From UBA1231 sp045652765 (GTDB lineage: Bacteria; Bacillota_I; Bacilli_A; ML615J-28; CAG-313), in NCBI GenBank assembly GCA_045652765.1, contig JAZOLG010000029.1, positions 1-64,000 of the forward strand: DNA of 64,000 bases. Direction: 5' to 3'. Under the pieces are notes generated by a model, which was not told the DNA's origin, did not search any database, and saw only the letters and a list, made by a program, of their open reading frames with translations. A program made the translations under genes and the position numbers. Each line of letters opens with the position of its first letter. Position 1 is the first letter of the stretch. Shown here piece after piece: positions 34,177 to 43,513 of this stretch.

Positions 34177-35672
34177 TTATCTTATTTATAATAATTTTAT
34201 TATCTGAATATTTAACAGAACTTAATATCTTCCAACAAAGTGGATATTCTCTTAAAAAGTATTTAAAAACTTTAAAAACATTCTATATATCGAAAGTAAC
34301 AAGTTATATCAAATTAGCATTATTAATTGTCTCAATAACTTATTTATTTAAACAAACTTTAATATTAGGTTTTTCAATATTGTTCTTGTCTTTGGGTATA
34401 GTTCTACTTAATAAATCGCTAATTTTAAAGCTAAAATTTACTAAAAGAATGATAAGATTAATTGGAGTAATTGGATTACTAAATATAATATTTATGTTAA
34501 ATCCTATTGGAGTACTCGTACTAGAAATATATTTAATGCCATTTTTTATAATTTTAAGTAATTTATTAATTTTACCAGTTGAAATCAAAATAAGAAAACA
34601 TTATATAAACCGCGCAAAAGATAAATTAGATTATGTAAGTCCACTCGTAATTGGTGTAACTGGAAGCTTTGGAAAAACAACAGTAAAAAACTTTATCTAT
34701 CAATTATGTAAAGATATATATATATCTACTATGAGTAAAAAATCGTATAATACTGAAATGGGATTATGTCTTAGTATTTTAGAAGACTTATCACTCGGTG
34801 ATGAAATATATATTGCAGAGCTAGGCGCAACAAAACCTAAAGACATAAAAAAACTAGCAACATTTGTTAATCCAACCATAGGTGTTATTACAGATATAGG
34901 CATACAGCACCTTGAGACATTTAAAACTGTGGAAAATATATTAAAAACTAAACTAGAAATATTAATGTCCAAAAACATAACAACATTAATAATTAATAGT
35001 GATAATATATATTTAAACGAATTTGAGTATCCAAAAGAATTAAATGTCATTAGAGTAGGACAAAACACTAATGCAAACATTCGTTTTACTAATGTTAAAT
35101 ATTTCTTTGATCATACAACATTTGATATTTTAGATAATAATATTTATCATGTTGAAACTAATGTAGTTGGTATTCATAATGTATTAAATATAATGTTAGC
35201 GTATACTCTTGCAAGTCATTTGGGAATTAACAAAAGGTTAATAATTGATAAAATTAAAAACTTAGAAATGCCAAAAAACCGTTTAGAAATTAAACATTAT
35301 AATCAGCATACTGTAATTGATAACTCATTTAATTCTAATGTAGTTGGTTTTTATAATAATGTTAGTTTATTAAGTCTTGCAAATAACTATAAAGTAGTTA
35401 TTACACCAGGTGTAGTTGAACTTAAAAATAAAAGCAAAGAAGAACATATTAAACTGGCTAAACATTTGATGAATAGTGTAAATTTTATATATTTAATCAA
35501 AAACAAAAACACTATATATATGCAAGATGAATTTATAAAAAACCATTTTACAAATTATCATTTATGTGATTCATTTGATATGGCTTTTAAGAATGCTTTA
35601 AAAAATGAAAAACCGTCAACAATTTTAATTGAAAATGATTTAACAGATTATTATATGAATGGAGGAATTTAA
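34161..35672 (+). CDS. MurF-type ligase with N-terminal membrane domain
   Basis: A Mur ligase (503 aa from this start) fused to an N-terminal membrane domain. The first ~150 residues hold about four or five hydrophobic segments. The ligase part starts with VIGVTGSFGKTTVKNF (P-loop, about 168-183) and continues with IAELGATKPKDIKKLA, VITDIGIQHLETF, KTKLEIL (carbamylated Lys expected) and NRLEIK...VIDNSFNSN, in MurF order. MurF joins D-Ala-D-Ala to UDP-MurNAc-tripeptide, fitting the Ddl-type gene downstream. The start is odd: GAGGTGATATT is followed by ATC (34161) exactly where other genes have ATG. The only upstream alternative, TTG at 34137, has no RBS. The product might not be peptidoglycan. 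Confidence 0.8.
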   Translation: MSYTIIILFIIILLSEYLTELNIFQQSGYSLKKYLKTLKTFYISKVTSYIKLALLIVSITYLFKQTLILGFSILFLSLGIVLLNKSLILKLKFTKRMIRLIGVIGLLNIIFMLNPIGVLVLEIYLMPFFIILSNLLILPVEIKIRKHYINRAKDKLDYVSPLVIGVTGSFGKTTVKNFIYQLCKDIYISTMSKKSYNTEMGLCLSILEDLSLGDEIYIAELGATKPKDIKKLATFVNPTIGVITDIGIQHLETFKTVENILKTKLEILMSKNITTLIINSDNIYLNEFEYPKELNVIRVGQNTNANIRFTNVKYFFDHTTFDILDNNIYHVETNVVGIHNVLNIMLAYTLASHLGINKRLIIDKIKNLEMPKNRLEIKHYNQHTVIDNSFNSNVVGFYNNVSLLSLANNYKVVITPGVVELKNKSKEEHIKLAKHLMNSVNFIYLIKNKNTIYMQDEFIKNHFTNYHLCDSFDMAFKNALKNEKPSTILIENDLTDYYMNGGI

Positions 35673-36769
35673 TGAAAATAAATGTTGGAATATTATTTGG
35701 TGGAAAAAGCGTTGAACATGATATATCAATTATCACAGCTTTACAAATTTATGAAAACATTGATAAAAATAAATATAATGTAATACCTCTTTATTTAAAC
35801 CACAATAATGAGATATATACAGGAAAGAAGTATTTTGACTTAGAAACATATAAAAAACCAATAAAAGATAAACCTTATATTTTAACTTTTTATAATGGTA
35901 CGAATATTTTGCAAAGCATAACTCAAAAGTTCAAAAAACGCGTTAAAATTGACGTTATTTTCAGTTCTGTACATGGTATGGGAACTGAAGACGGAACTTT
36001 AGCCGGATTCTTAGAATTTATAGGAATTCCATATACATCACCAAGTATATTAGGATCTAGCATATGTCAAGATAAAGCATATACAAAAGAAACCTTAAAA
36101 AGTATTAATATAAATTGTTTAGACTATATCGTTATAACTGATGAAAACAAAATGGATTTATTAAGTTTAACCAAAAATCTAACATATCCTAAAATTATTA
36201 AGCCTGCTCATTTAGGATCTAGTATTGGTATAAGTGTAGTAAATAATCAAGAACAACTAATCAAAGAGATTCAAAAAGCACTAGTTTATGATAATAAAAT
36301 AATTATTGAAACTTTTTTAGAAAACTTCAAAGAATATAACATCGCAGTATATAAAAGAAAAAACAATTATTTAACGTCAAGCATTGAAATTATTTCAAAA
36401 GAAAATACAATTTTTGATTTTGATGAAAAATATATTAATCATCACAAAGATATGAAACACCAAATATTACAAAATGAAAATCTAATCAAACAAATTGAAG
36501 AGATTGCTGTAAAAGCATATCAACATTTAGAACTGTCAGGAGTAGTACGATTTGACTTTATTGAGAAGGACCAACTTTATTTAAATGAAATCAATACAAT
36601 ACCAGGTGCACTGGCAAATTATTTATTTAAAGATAAAAATTTATCATTTAGTGTTTTAATAGATGAACAAATTAAACAAGCAATTTACATTCATAATAAA
36701 AGAAGAAGACTCATAAAAACATTTAATAGTAGTGTTTTAACTAACACAAATAAAATTGTAAAAAAATAA
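35672..36769 (+). CDS. D-alanine--D-alanine ligase-like ATP-grasp protein
   Basis: An ATP-grasp ligase (365 aa) of the Ddl family, which joins two D-Ala. Visible family motifs are LFGGKSVEHDISIITA (about 8-23), SVHGMGTEDGTLAGFLE (about 101-117, where Ddl usually has LHGxxGEDG), KPAHLGSSIGI (about 176-186), FDFDEKY, VRFDFIE and the metal-binding LNEINTIPG (about 306-314). The start overlaps the previous stop by one base (TAATG), with GGAGGA upstream. A basic C-terminal tail of about 30 residues goes beyond the usual end. I leave the symbol empty because the context leaves the exact substrate open. Confidence 0.85.
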   Translation: MKINVGILFGGKSVEHDISIITALQIYENIDKNKYNVIPLYLNHNNEIYTGKKYFDLETYKKPIKDKPYILTFYNGTNILQSITQKFKKRVKIDVIFSSVHGMGTEDGTLAGFLEFIGIPYTSPSILGSSICQDKAYTKETLKSININCLDYIVITDENKMDLLSLTKNLTYPKIIKPAHLGSSIGISVVNNQEQLIKEIQKALVYDNKIIIETFLENFKEYNIAVYKRKNNYLTSSIEIISKENTIFDFDEKYINHHKDMKHQILQNENLIKQIEEIAVKAYQHLELSGVVRFDFIEKDQLYLNEINTIPGALANYLFKDKNLSFSVLIDEQIKQAIYIHNKRRRLIKTFNSSVLTNTNKIVKK

Positions 36770-36863
36770 GGCTAATTAAATTAATATTTTACAATTTAAT
36801 TGACTTATAAATAATATAGGGTATAATTAAAATGTATTGTGAATTAATTCGAAGGAAAGAGAT

Positions 36864-38087
36864 ATGAAAAAAATATTTAGAATTATATATTTCATTACTT
36901 TTTTAACAATTATTTGTTTAACTTCTTCTTGTTCTAATCATGAACATAATTATGAATTATATGGGAATGAATTAAAACATTATTATCAGTGCCAATGTGG
37001 TAAAATAACTAATATGGAAAATCATGATTCAGTATGGATTACAGATAAAGCCGCAACAAAAGAATCAGCCGGCTATAAGCATCAAGAATGTTTAATTTGT
37101 AAGACAAAACATAGCTTAAATACTGTAATTAATTCACTAAAAGGTAACCCATTGAAATTCAATACTGATGTAGGACCTGTTTTTGGAACTATGCCGGCAT
37201 TTCAACCGCTTATTAATTATGATATATTTATTGAGTCTGATTCATATGATTATGGTGAAGAATTTCAAATTCATCTTTGGATTTCACCTGTTCTCCAAAC
37301 ACATGATATTATTGCTGAAGGAGATTTAAAACTTAAAATCGAAGAGTCTGATTCTTATGAAGTAATTGGAAAAAAAGAAGTAATTATAAAAAACTTTTCT
37401 GCTGATTCAGACAGAACATATATTCAATTTACTATTAAAGCAGTTGATAAATCAAATTTAGTAGATAAAATACAATTTAAGTTAAAATTTAATTATAAAG
37501 AAAAAGGTATGCAAGATTATTTGTCCACTAGTACAAAAGCTAAAAGCGAATGGATAAATCTAGATGAAGAATATTTTTATTCAATTGATCAGTTAGTTTA
37601 TATAGCTGATAGTAAAGGAATAATGTTAGCAGGTAAAAAAATCATAATGGATATATACGATGCAGAAAATAACTTATTCTATAAGAGTATTAATAGAGAA
37701 TATAATTCTAACACAATAGATAAAAATGAATATATTAAGAAATGTTATCAACATGTTACTAAAGATCAATCGTATATATACGTGAATGATGAATATATAC
37801 GATATGTCTCTAAAAATATTCGTGCGTACTTTTATATTGATTTTGATTATGAAAAAGTTAAAAATCTGTATAACTCAGATAACGAATCAGAAAAACAAAC
37901 TTATGCTTCAGAATTAATTTATTTGTTATATAACCAAAATTATATATCTGAAGAAACTTATTTACAAGAGCTTGAATATATCAAAACAAAAGGGATAACA
38001 ACAAAAAACAAAGGACTTAAATTTGATTTAATGGAAATAGATTTTGATTTTGATAAAGCACAATATAAATATATAATTAAGGGTTGA
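36864..38087 (+). CDS. Lipoprotein with His/Cys-rich N-terminal module
   Basis: I recognise no family for the main part. The 407 aa protein has a lipoprotein signal (SSCS, Cys at about 23) and then a metal-knuckle module: NHEHNY, CQCGKI, and a surface-repeat type unit HDSVWITDKAATKESAGYKHQECLICKTKH (about 53-81), a pattern common in exported proteins of gut Firmicutes. The remaining 300 residues look like one or two beta-rich domains and a helical end (about 300-390). AAGGAAAGAG precedes the ATG. It ends with TGA, 18 bases before a small secreted Cys-containing ORF. Confidence 0.75.
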   Translation: MKKIFRIIYFITFLTIICLTSSCSNHEHNYELYGNELKHYYQCQCGKITNMENHDSVWITDKAATKESAGYKHQECLICKTKHSLNTVINSLKGNPLKFNTDVGPVFGTMPAFQPLINYDIFIESDSYDYGEEFQIHLWISPVLQTHDIIAEGDLKLKIEESDSYEVIGKKEVIIKNFSADSDRTYIQFTIKAVDKSNLVDKIQFKLKFNYKEKGMQDYLSTSTKAKSEWINLDEEYFYSIDQLVYIADSKGIMLAGKKIIMDIYDAENNLFYKSINREYNSNTIDKNEYIKKCYQHVTKDQSYIYVNDEYIRYVSKNIRAYFYIDFDYEKVKNLYNSDNESEKQTYASELIYLLYNQNYISEETYLQELEYIKTKGITTKNKGLKFDLMEIDFDFDKAQYKYIIKG

Positions 38088-38105
38088 AGGCATGATTAGT
38101 ATACT

Positions 38106-38324
38106 TTGAAAAAAATTAGTTCATTTATTATTTTTAGTATGTTTTGTATATTATTTATAGAACCATGTACATTACAAAGTGAGTCTTACATTTTAAATGA
38201 AAATTATTCATGGTTTTGGAACATAAATAAAAACACATGCAGAAAATGTGGTTATTCACAATTTGGAAATGTTATTGTAGGACCTTCTTTTGTAAATGAT
38301 GAAGAAGATGAAAAAGAAGAATAA
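38106..38324 (+). CDS. Small secreted Cys-containing protein (possible relic)
   Basis: A 72 aa frame starting with TTG. It has a convincing signal sequence (MKKISSFIIFSMFCILFIEP) and a CRKCGYSQFGN knuckle followed by an acidic tail. The start is weak: no good RBS lies at the right distance, and an ATG at 38092 opens a six-codon frame instead. It may be a real gene with poor translation or a piece of a longer surface protein, such as the C-terminal part of a relative. A terminator follows. Confidence 0.45.
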   Translation: MKKISSFIIFSMFCILFIEPCTLQSESYILNENYSWFWNINKNTCRKCGYSQFGNVIVGPSFVNDEEDEKEE

Positions 38325-38330
38325 ATAAGA

Positions 38331-38358
38331 ACCTGTTATAATACAGGTTTTTATTTTT
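38331..38358 (+). terminator. Rho-independent terminator
   Basis: The arms ACCTGT and ACAGGT with a TATAAT loop are followed by a T-rich tract. Confidence 0.8.
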
Positions 38359-38414
38359 GATATATTAGATGAATTATAGTTTATTTGTAAATAACACTAA
38401 AAATAAAGTATTTT

Positions 38415-38424
38415 GTGATATAAT
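38415..38424 (+). promoter_or_regulatory. Extended -10 box of the tilS promoter
   Basis: GTGATATAAT, an extended -10 box, lies 70 bases before the tilS start. No good -35 box is seen, which is common for extended -10 promoters. Confidence 0.55.
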
Positions 38425-38494
38425 AATATATATGAAAAATTTAGATTAAAATCACATAGATTTCATAAACCGTTGATATAATTAGGAGGACAGA

Positions 38495-39745
38495 ATGTTT
38501 AATCAGAATAATTTGTTAAATCTTATGCAAGAACAATTAAATAATCAAACAATCGTTGTCTGTGTATCAACAGGTATTGATTCAATGGTATTATTAGATA
38601 TTGTTCAAAAATTAAAAAATGTTAAAATTGTTGTTGCGCATGTAAATCATCATAAAAGAGAACAATCAAATGAAGAACAAGATTATATTGTTGAGTATTG
38701 TAAAAACAATAATTTAAAATGCTATGTTGAAGAATTACATTTTAATGAAACAAAAAATTTTCAAGAAGCCGCTAGAATTAAAAGATATCAATTCTTTGAA
38801 AAAGTAATAAAAAAAGAACAAGCACAATATTTATTAACTGCACATCATGCTGTTGACAATTTAGAAACAATTTTAATTAGACTTATTAAATCTTCATCAC
38901 ATAAAGGATATGCAGGAATAGAAAAACTACAAAAGCATAATGATTATTATATTTATCGCCCACTAATAAATTTAACTAAGCAAGATATATATGATTATCA
39001 AAAACAAAATAACATTAAGTTTTTTAACGATGAATCTAACGATCAAGATGATTATTTAAGAAATCGAATTAGACATAATATTATTCCGGAAATGGAAAAA
39101 GAAAATCCATCACTTTATAAAGCTATTGAAATCTATCAACAACATATATTAGAAACTAATAAATTATTATTTGAAAAAATAAATAGTTTTATAAATAATG
39201 AAGTTTTAACACAAAATAATATTATAAGCTTTATAACAGAAACGTATAATATTCTATCAAATTATTTACAAGAACAAATATTGTTCGAAATTTTAAAAAT
39301 GTATAGTTTATCAAAAACATTAGTTGAAGAATTAATTGAACAAATCAAATCCAATAAAAATACAATTATTAATAATATTAGTAAAGAATTAACAATGGTT
39401 AAAGAATATGGCTATATTAAGTTTGGTAAGTTATTAAAAATTGATGATTTTAGTTTGACAATAAATGATATTGGAACATATATTTTACCCAATGATTTTA
39501 AAATAATTGTAGATAAAAATATTTGTTATTTTGAAACAGAAAACAATAAAATGTGTTATAATGTTAAAGATTTACCGATAACTATAAGAACACGAAAAGA
39601 TGGAGATAAAATATTAATAAATAATCAATTAAAAAATCTAAGTGATTATTTAACAAATCAAAAAGTATCACATTTTGTACGTGAAGCTTTATTAGTTGTC
39701 ACTAATAATTTAAATCAAGTAATTTATTTAATTAAAAAGGAATAG
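38495..39745 (+). CDS. tilS: tRNA(Ile)-lysidine synthase
   Basis: Converts C34 of the CAU-anticodon tRNA-Ile to lysidine so that it reads AUA, a frequent codon in this AT-rich genome. The 416 aa protein has a PP-loop ATP site reading STGIDSM (25-31), where most TilS have SGGxDS, then ARIKRYQFF, AHHAVDNLETILIRL (about 109-123) and NDESNDQDDYLRNRIRH (about 177-193). The C-terminal part (IRTRKDGDKI) is present. TAGGAGGA precedes the ATG. It is followed after nine bases by ftsH; the hpt gene normally between them is missing. Confidence 0.94.
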   Translation: MFNQNNLLNLMQEQLNNQTIVVCVSTGIDSMVLLDIVQKLKNVKIVVAHVNHHKREQSNEEQDYIVEYCKNNNLKCYVEELHFNETKNFQEAARIKRYQFFEKVIKKEQAQYLLTAHHAVDNLETILIRLIKSSSHKGYAGIEKLQKHNDYYIYRPLINLTKQDIYDYQKQNNIKFFNDESNDQDDYLRNRIRHNIIPEMEKENPSLYKAIEIYQQHILETNKLLFEKINSFINNEVLTQNNIISFITETYNILSNYLQEQILFEILKMYSLSKTLVEELIEQIKSNKNTIINNISKELTMVKEYGYIKFGKLLKIDDFSLTINDIGTYILPNDFKIIVDKNICYFETENNKMCYNVKDLPITIRTRKDGDKILINNQLKNLSDYLTNQKVSHFVREALLVVTNNLNQVIYLIKKE

Positions 39746-39754
39746 GAGGATAAA

Positions 39755-41701
39755 ATGAAAAAACAAAGAAAAAAGTTTGGAATATCTGATATATTTGTTA
39801 TTGCGATTGTAGCATTTGTAATAGTTGGTATTGTATTATTTTTTGTTAGAGGAACTTCATCTTATGAAAAACTTTCTTATAACGAAATTGAACAAAACCT
39901 TAGCAAAGGATATGTTGAATCAATTAGCTTTTCCGGTGTAAAAGGTGAAGGTAATACTGATGTATTATATGTTGAAGGTACATACACAAAAGAATATCAA
40001 GAACAAATTAAGTATGTAGGATTTACAGCATATCTTCAAGAAAGTGATTATGCGGCTATCAAAGGATTAGCTTTAGCTGCTGGAACAATCGTAAAAGGTA
40101 CTGAAGTTATTTCTACATTTAATATAATGAATATTATATGGGTTGCTCTATTAATATTCTCAGTTGTAATGTTATTTATGTTTATTATGAAAAGTGGTGG
40201 TGGCGGTAACGACAAAGCCTTTACATTTGGTAAGAGTCGTGCTAGACTTACAAAGAAAGCCACAACTAATTTTAAAGATGTAGCTGGACTTGATGAAGAA
40301 AAAGAAGAAATGATTGAAATTGTTGACTTCTTAAAAAATCCACAAAAATATTTCGCGATGGGAGCACGTGTTCCTAAAGGTGTACTTTTAGTTGGTGATC
40401 CTGGTACAGGTAAAACATTACTTGCAAGAGCTGTTGCGGGTGAGGCTAATGTTCCGTTCTACACAATTTCTGGTTCTGACTTCGTAGAATTGTTCGTTGG
40501 TGTTGGTGCGAGCCGTGTTCGTGATATGTTCAAAACTGCAAAACAAACTGCACCATGTATCGTATTTATTGATGAAATTGATGCAGTAGGTCGTCAAAGA
40601 GGAACTGGCCTTGGTGGTGGACACGATGAAAGAGAACAAACACTTAACCAATTACTTGTTGAAATGGATGGATTTAGTGGTAACTCTGGTGTAATCGTAA
40701 TGGCTGCAACAAACCGTGCAGACGTACTTGACCCTGCCCTTTTAAGACCTGGAAGATTTGATAGACAAATTCACATTGGAAAACCGGACTTAAAAGCTAG
40801 AGAAGCAATTTTAAAAGTACATGCAAGAAACAAAAAACTTTCTCCAAAAGTTAATCTTGCAGACATCGCAAGACGTACTCCTGGATTTAGTGGAGCTGAT
40901 CTTGAAAACTTACTTAATGAAGCATCACTTTTAGCAGCAAGAGAAAATGCTAAAGAAGTTAAAATTTATCATGTTGATGAAGCAATCGATAGAGTATTAA
41001 TGGGACCTGCTAAAAAGTCTAAAAAATATTCTGATACTGAAAAAGCACTTATTGCTTATCATGAAGCTGGTCATGCTGTTATTGGTTTAAAATTAAAACA
41101 TGCAAATGTTGTACAAAAAGTAACAATTATTCCACGTGGTGTTGCAGGTGGTTATAACTTAATGACTCCAGAAGAAGAAACATTCTTACATACTGAAGTT
41201 CATTTAAAAGCTGAAATTACTGGACTTTTAGCTGGTAGAATTGCTGAAAAACTTGTTTTTGATCAAGTAACAACAGGTGCTCATAATGATTTCCAAAAAG
41301 CAACATATATAGCGCGTGCTATGGTTACTGAATATGGAATGAGTTCTTTAGGCCCAATTCAATATGAAAGAAATACTGGAAATGTATTCTTAGGTCGTGA
41401 CTATATGACTGATAAAAACTTCTCTGATCAAGTAGCTTTAGAAATTGACCAAGAAGTTAGAAAGATTATTAATGAATGTTATAATTTAGGTGAAGAAACA
41501 CTTAAAGAACACCGTAAACTATTAGATTTAATTGCACAACACTTAGTTGAAATTGAAACACTTACTAAAGAAGATATTACAGAACTTGTCGAAACTGGTA
41601 AACTTGGTTGGTGGGAAAAGAAAAAAGCAAAGCTTGCTGAACAACAAGCATTCTTAGAACAACAACAAAATCAAGAACCAACTGAAAATAAACCTGAATA
41701 A
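39755..41701 (+). CDS. ftsH: ATP-dependent zinc metalloprotease FtsH
   Basis: A membrane-bound AAA+ protease for quality control (648 aa). Two membrane segments (about 12-30 and 122-144) flank a small outside domain. The AAA module has Walker A GDPGTGKT (about 213-220), pore residues in the FVELFVG stretch, Walker B FIDEIDAVGRQRG and an SRH region ending in DPALLRPGRFDRQ. The protease zinc site is HEAGH (about 435-439). The Gln-rich C terminus resembles that of other Firmicutes. TAGGAGG precedes the ATG, and the stop overlaps the next start. Confidence 0.98.
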   Translation: MKKQRKKFGISDIFVIAIVAFVIVGIVLFFVRGTSSYEKLSYNEIEQNLSKGYVESISFSGVKGEGNTDVLYVEGTYTKEYQEQIKYVGFTAYLQESDYAAIKGLALAAGTIVKGTEVISTFNIMNIIWVALLIFSVVMLFMFIMKSGGGGNDKAFTFGKSRARLTKKATTNFKDVAGLDEEKEEMIEIVDFLKNPQKYFAMGARVPKGVLLVGDPGTGKTLLARAVAGEANVPFYTISGSDFVELFVGVGASRVRDMFKTAKQTAPCIVFIDEIDAVGRQRGTGLGGGHDEREQTLNQLLVEMDGFSGNSGVIVMAATNRADVLDPALLRPGRFDRQIHIGKPDLKAREAILKVHARNKKLSPKVNLADIARRTPGFSGADLENLLNEASLLAARENAKEVKIYHVDEAIDRVLMGPAKKSKKYSDTEKALIAYHEAGHAVIGLKLKHANVVQKVTIIPRGVAGGYNLMTPEEETFLHTEVHLKAEITGLLAGRIAEKLVFDQVTTGAHNDFQKATYIARAMVTEYGMSSLGPIQYERNTGNVFLGRDYMTDKNFSDQVALEIDQEVRKIINECYNLGEETLKEHRKLLDLIAQHLVEIETLTKEDITELVETGKLGWWEKKKAKLAEQQAFLEQQQNQEPTENKPE

Positions 41702-41964
41702 TGCGTTTAGATAAATATTTAAAAGTTTCAAGACTTATTAAAAGAAGACAACTTGCGAAAGATGCAAGTAATTCTGAAAGAATTCTTTTAAATGGCAAAA
41801 TTGCAAAACCATCAAAAGAAGTAAATATTGGTGATGTAATAACTATTATCTTTGGTAAAAAAATAGTTGAAGTAAAAATTACAAAATTAATTGATTCAAC
41901 AAAAAAAGACGATGCGCTTTTAATGTACGAGTTAATCAGTGAAAAAGAAAAGACAGGAGAATAA
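41701..41964 (+). CDS. rqcP: RNA-binding S4 domain protein RqcP (YabO)
   Basis: An 87 aa S4-domain protein: MRLDKYLKVSRLIKRRQLAKDASNSERILLNGKIAKPSKEVNIGD. RqcP binds the 50S subunit and helps RqcH add Ala tails to stalled chains. It starts within the ftsH stop (TAATG). In B. subtilis yabO is next to yabP and yabQ; here those two lie 14 kb away, near lysS. The stop is inside a small hairpin. Confidence 0.92.
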   Translation: MRLDKYLKVSRLIKRRQLAKDASNSERILLNGKIAKPSKEVNIGDVITIIFGKKIVEVKITKLIDSTKKDDALLMYELISEKEKTGE

Positions 41965-41974
41965 TCCTGTCTTT
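41949..41974 (+). terminator. Weak hairpin between rqcP and maf
   Basis: The arms AAAGACAGGA and TCCTGTCTTT flank the rqcP stop codon, but the T tract is short, so it may only reduce expression of maf. Confidence 0.55.
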
Positions 41975-41992
41975 AAAATTAGGAGAATATAT

Positions 41993-42535
41993 ATGTTAAT
42001 ACTTGCATCTAAATCACCAAGAAGAAAAGAGTTTTTAGAAAAAGCAAACTTAGAATTTATTATTGATACTGTTGAAACCGAAGAAATATTTAATTATAAT
42101 TTATTAATTGAAGATGCATTAATTGACATCGCAAGACAAAAAGTATTACCAGTATTCCAAAAACATCCAACTGATACAATACTTGGTGCAGATACAATAG
42201 TAGTGTGTGATAATCAAATTCTAGGAAAACCTAAAGACTTAAATCATGCCAAACAAATGCTAAAACTATTATCTGGTAAAGTTCACTTTGTGATGACTGC
42301 TGTTGTTATTAAAACAAAAGAAAAAGAAATATCATTTGTAGAAAAAACAAATGTCTATTTTAAAAAACTAACAGAAGAAGATATTGATATTTTAACTACT
42401 AAAGAAAATGTTTTGGATAAAGCTGGATCTTATGCTATACAAGGAGCAGCAGGAAGTTACATTGAAAAGATTGAAGGCGATTATGATAATGTTGTAGGCC
42501 TTCCTATAAAAAGAGTACTAAAATATATAAAATAA
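41993..42535 (+). CDS. maf: Maf family nucleotide pyrophosphatase
   Basis: A house-cleaning nucleoside triphosphate pyrophosphatase that removes non-standard or modified nucleotides (180 aa). It starts ILASKSPRRKEFLEKA, the family signature, followed by the acidic GADTIVV (about 64-70) with the catalytic Asp, KPKDLNHAKQML, and GSYAIQGAAGSYIEKIEGDYDNVVGLP at the end. AGGAGAATATAT precedes the ATG at 41993; the frame reaches back to 41939 but overlaps rqcP without an RBS. Confidence 0.94.
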   Translation: MLILASKSPRRKEFLEKANLEFIIDTVETEEIFNYNLLIEDALIDIARQKVLPVFQKHPTDTILGADTIVVCDNQILGKPKDLNHAKQMLKLLSGKVHFVMTAVVIKTKEKEISFVEKTNVYFKKLTEEDIDILTTKENVLDKAGSYAIQGAAGSYIEKIEGDYDNVVGLPIKRVLKYIK

Positions 42536-42536
42536 A

Positions 42537-42568
42537 AAAAGGAAGCATTTAAATGCTTCCTTTATTTT
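42537..42568. terminator. Bidirectional terminator between maf and hslO
   Basis: The perfect arms AAAGGAAGCATTT and AAATGCTTCCTTT are followed by ATTTT on the forward side and preceded by an A run on the other. Confidence 0.88.
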
Positions 42569-43437
42569 GCTTTCTTATGTAGTTTTAATAATTCTTCTTC
42601 AGTAAATTCGTAGTTTTTACCACAGAAGTGACAAACAGTGTTAGCACCGTGATCCTTATCAATCATATCTTGAATTTCTTCTTTACCAAGAGATATAATA
42701 CCTTTACTAAATCTTGACTTAGAACAAGTACATCTAAATCTAACAGGAGTTGTCTCAACAACTTCAAATGTGTCATCAGCAAGCATTTTACCAATTTGTT
42801 CTAAACTCATACCATTTTGAAACATTTCACTTACTGTTGGTAAAGTATTTAATTTCTTTTCAATTGCTTCTATTACTTCTTCTTTGGTGTTTGGTAACAA
42901 TTGAATAATAAATCCACCTGCAGATTTAGCAATATTATTTGTATTAACTAATACTCCAAGAGATACTACCGATGGAACTTGTTCAGAAATCATTAAGTAA
43001 TATGCAAAATCTTTTGCAAGCTCACCATCTATAATTGGTACTGAGCCAATAAAAGGTTCTTTAAGTTTTAAATCTTTAATAACGCTAATTAAACCAGTGT
43101 GCCCTACAGTTTCACGCACATTTAATTTATTTGCTGAGTTATATTCAAAGTGACAATGTGGATTACTTGCGTATGCTCTTACATGTCCATGTGCATCTGC
43201 CTCAGCCATAATAAGTCCAATTGGACCATCACCATCAACTTTTACAGTTACTGTTTCTTCAAGTTTCAACATTCCGCCCATCATAGTTGTAAATGCCATA
43301 ACTCTTCCAACTGCAGCAAGTGCGCTAGGATAATAATTTAGTCTTTTCGCAAGACTATTTAAAACATTATCACATCTAACAACATATATTCTTACTTGCT
43401 TATCATAAGCTAGAGCTTTTAATAAATAGTTTTTCAT
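42562..43437 (-). CDS. hslO: Redox-regulated chaperone Hsp33
   Basis: A cytosolic holdase turned on by oxidation (291 aa). It starts MKNYLLKALAYDKQVRIYVV, has GGMLKLEETVTVKVDGDGPIG and TGLISVIKDL in the middle, and ends with the zinc-Cys redox switch CTC...CHFC (about 236-272), in which two disulfides form on oxidation. GGAGGA precedes the ATG on the reverse strand. An oxidative-stress role fits an anaerobe that depends on Fe-S enzymes. In relatives hslO follows ftsH on the same strand; here it faces it. Confidence 0.95.
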   Translation of the reverse strand: MKNYLLKALAYDKQVRIYVVRCDNVLNSLAKRLNYYPSALAAVGRVMAFTTMMGGMLKLEETVTVKVDGDGPIGLIMAEADAHGHVRAYASNPHCHFEYNSANKLNVRETVGHTGLISVIKDLKLKEPFIGSVPIIDGELAKDFAYYLMISEQVPSVVSLGVLVNTNNIAKSAGGFIIQLLPNTKEEVIEAIEKKLNTLPTVSEMFQNGMSLEQIGKMLADDTFEVVETTPVRFRCTCSKSRFSKGIISLGKEEIQDMIDKDHGANTVCHFCGKNYEFTEEELLKLHKKAK

Positions 43438-43513
43438 AAATCCTCCGACTATATTTTAATACTTTGGTAATAATATATATGAATTTTAACATTTTATTTT
43501 AAATATGTCAAAG

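Noticed and set aside
34700..35080. Reverse frame of 126 aa in the MurF-type gene
   Set aside because: It is a shadow of conserved ligase motifs on the forward strand.
36776..36801. AT-only hairpin after the Ddl-type gene
   Set aside because: The stem AATTAAATT/AATTTAATT has no GC pairs and no T run, so it is not a credible terminator.
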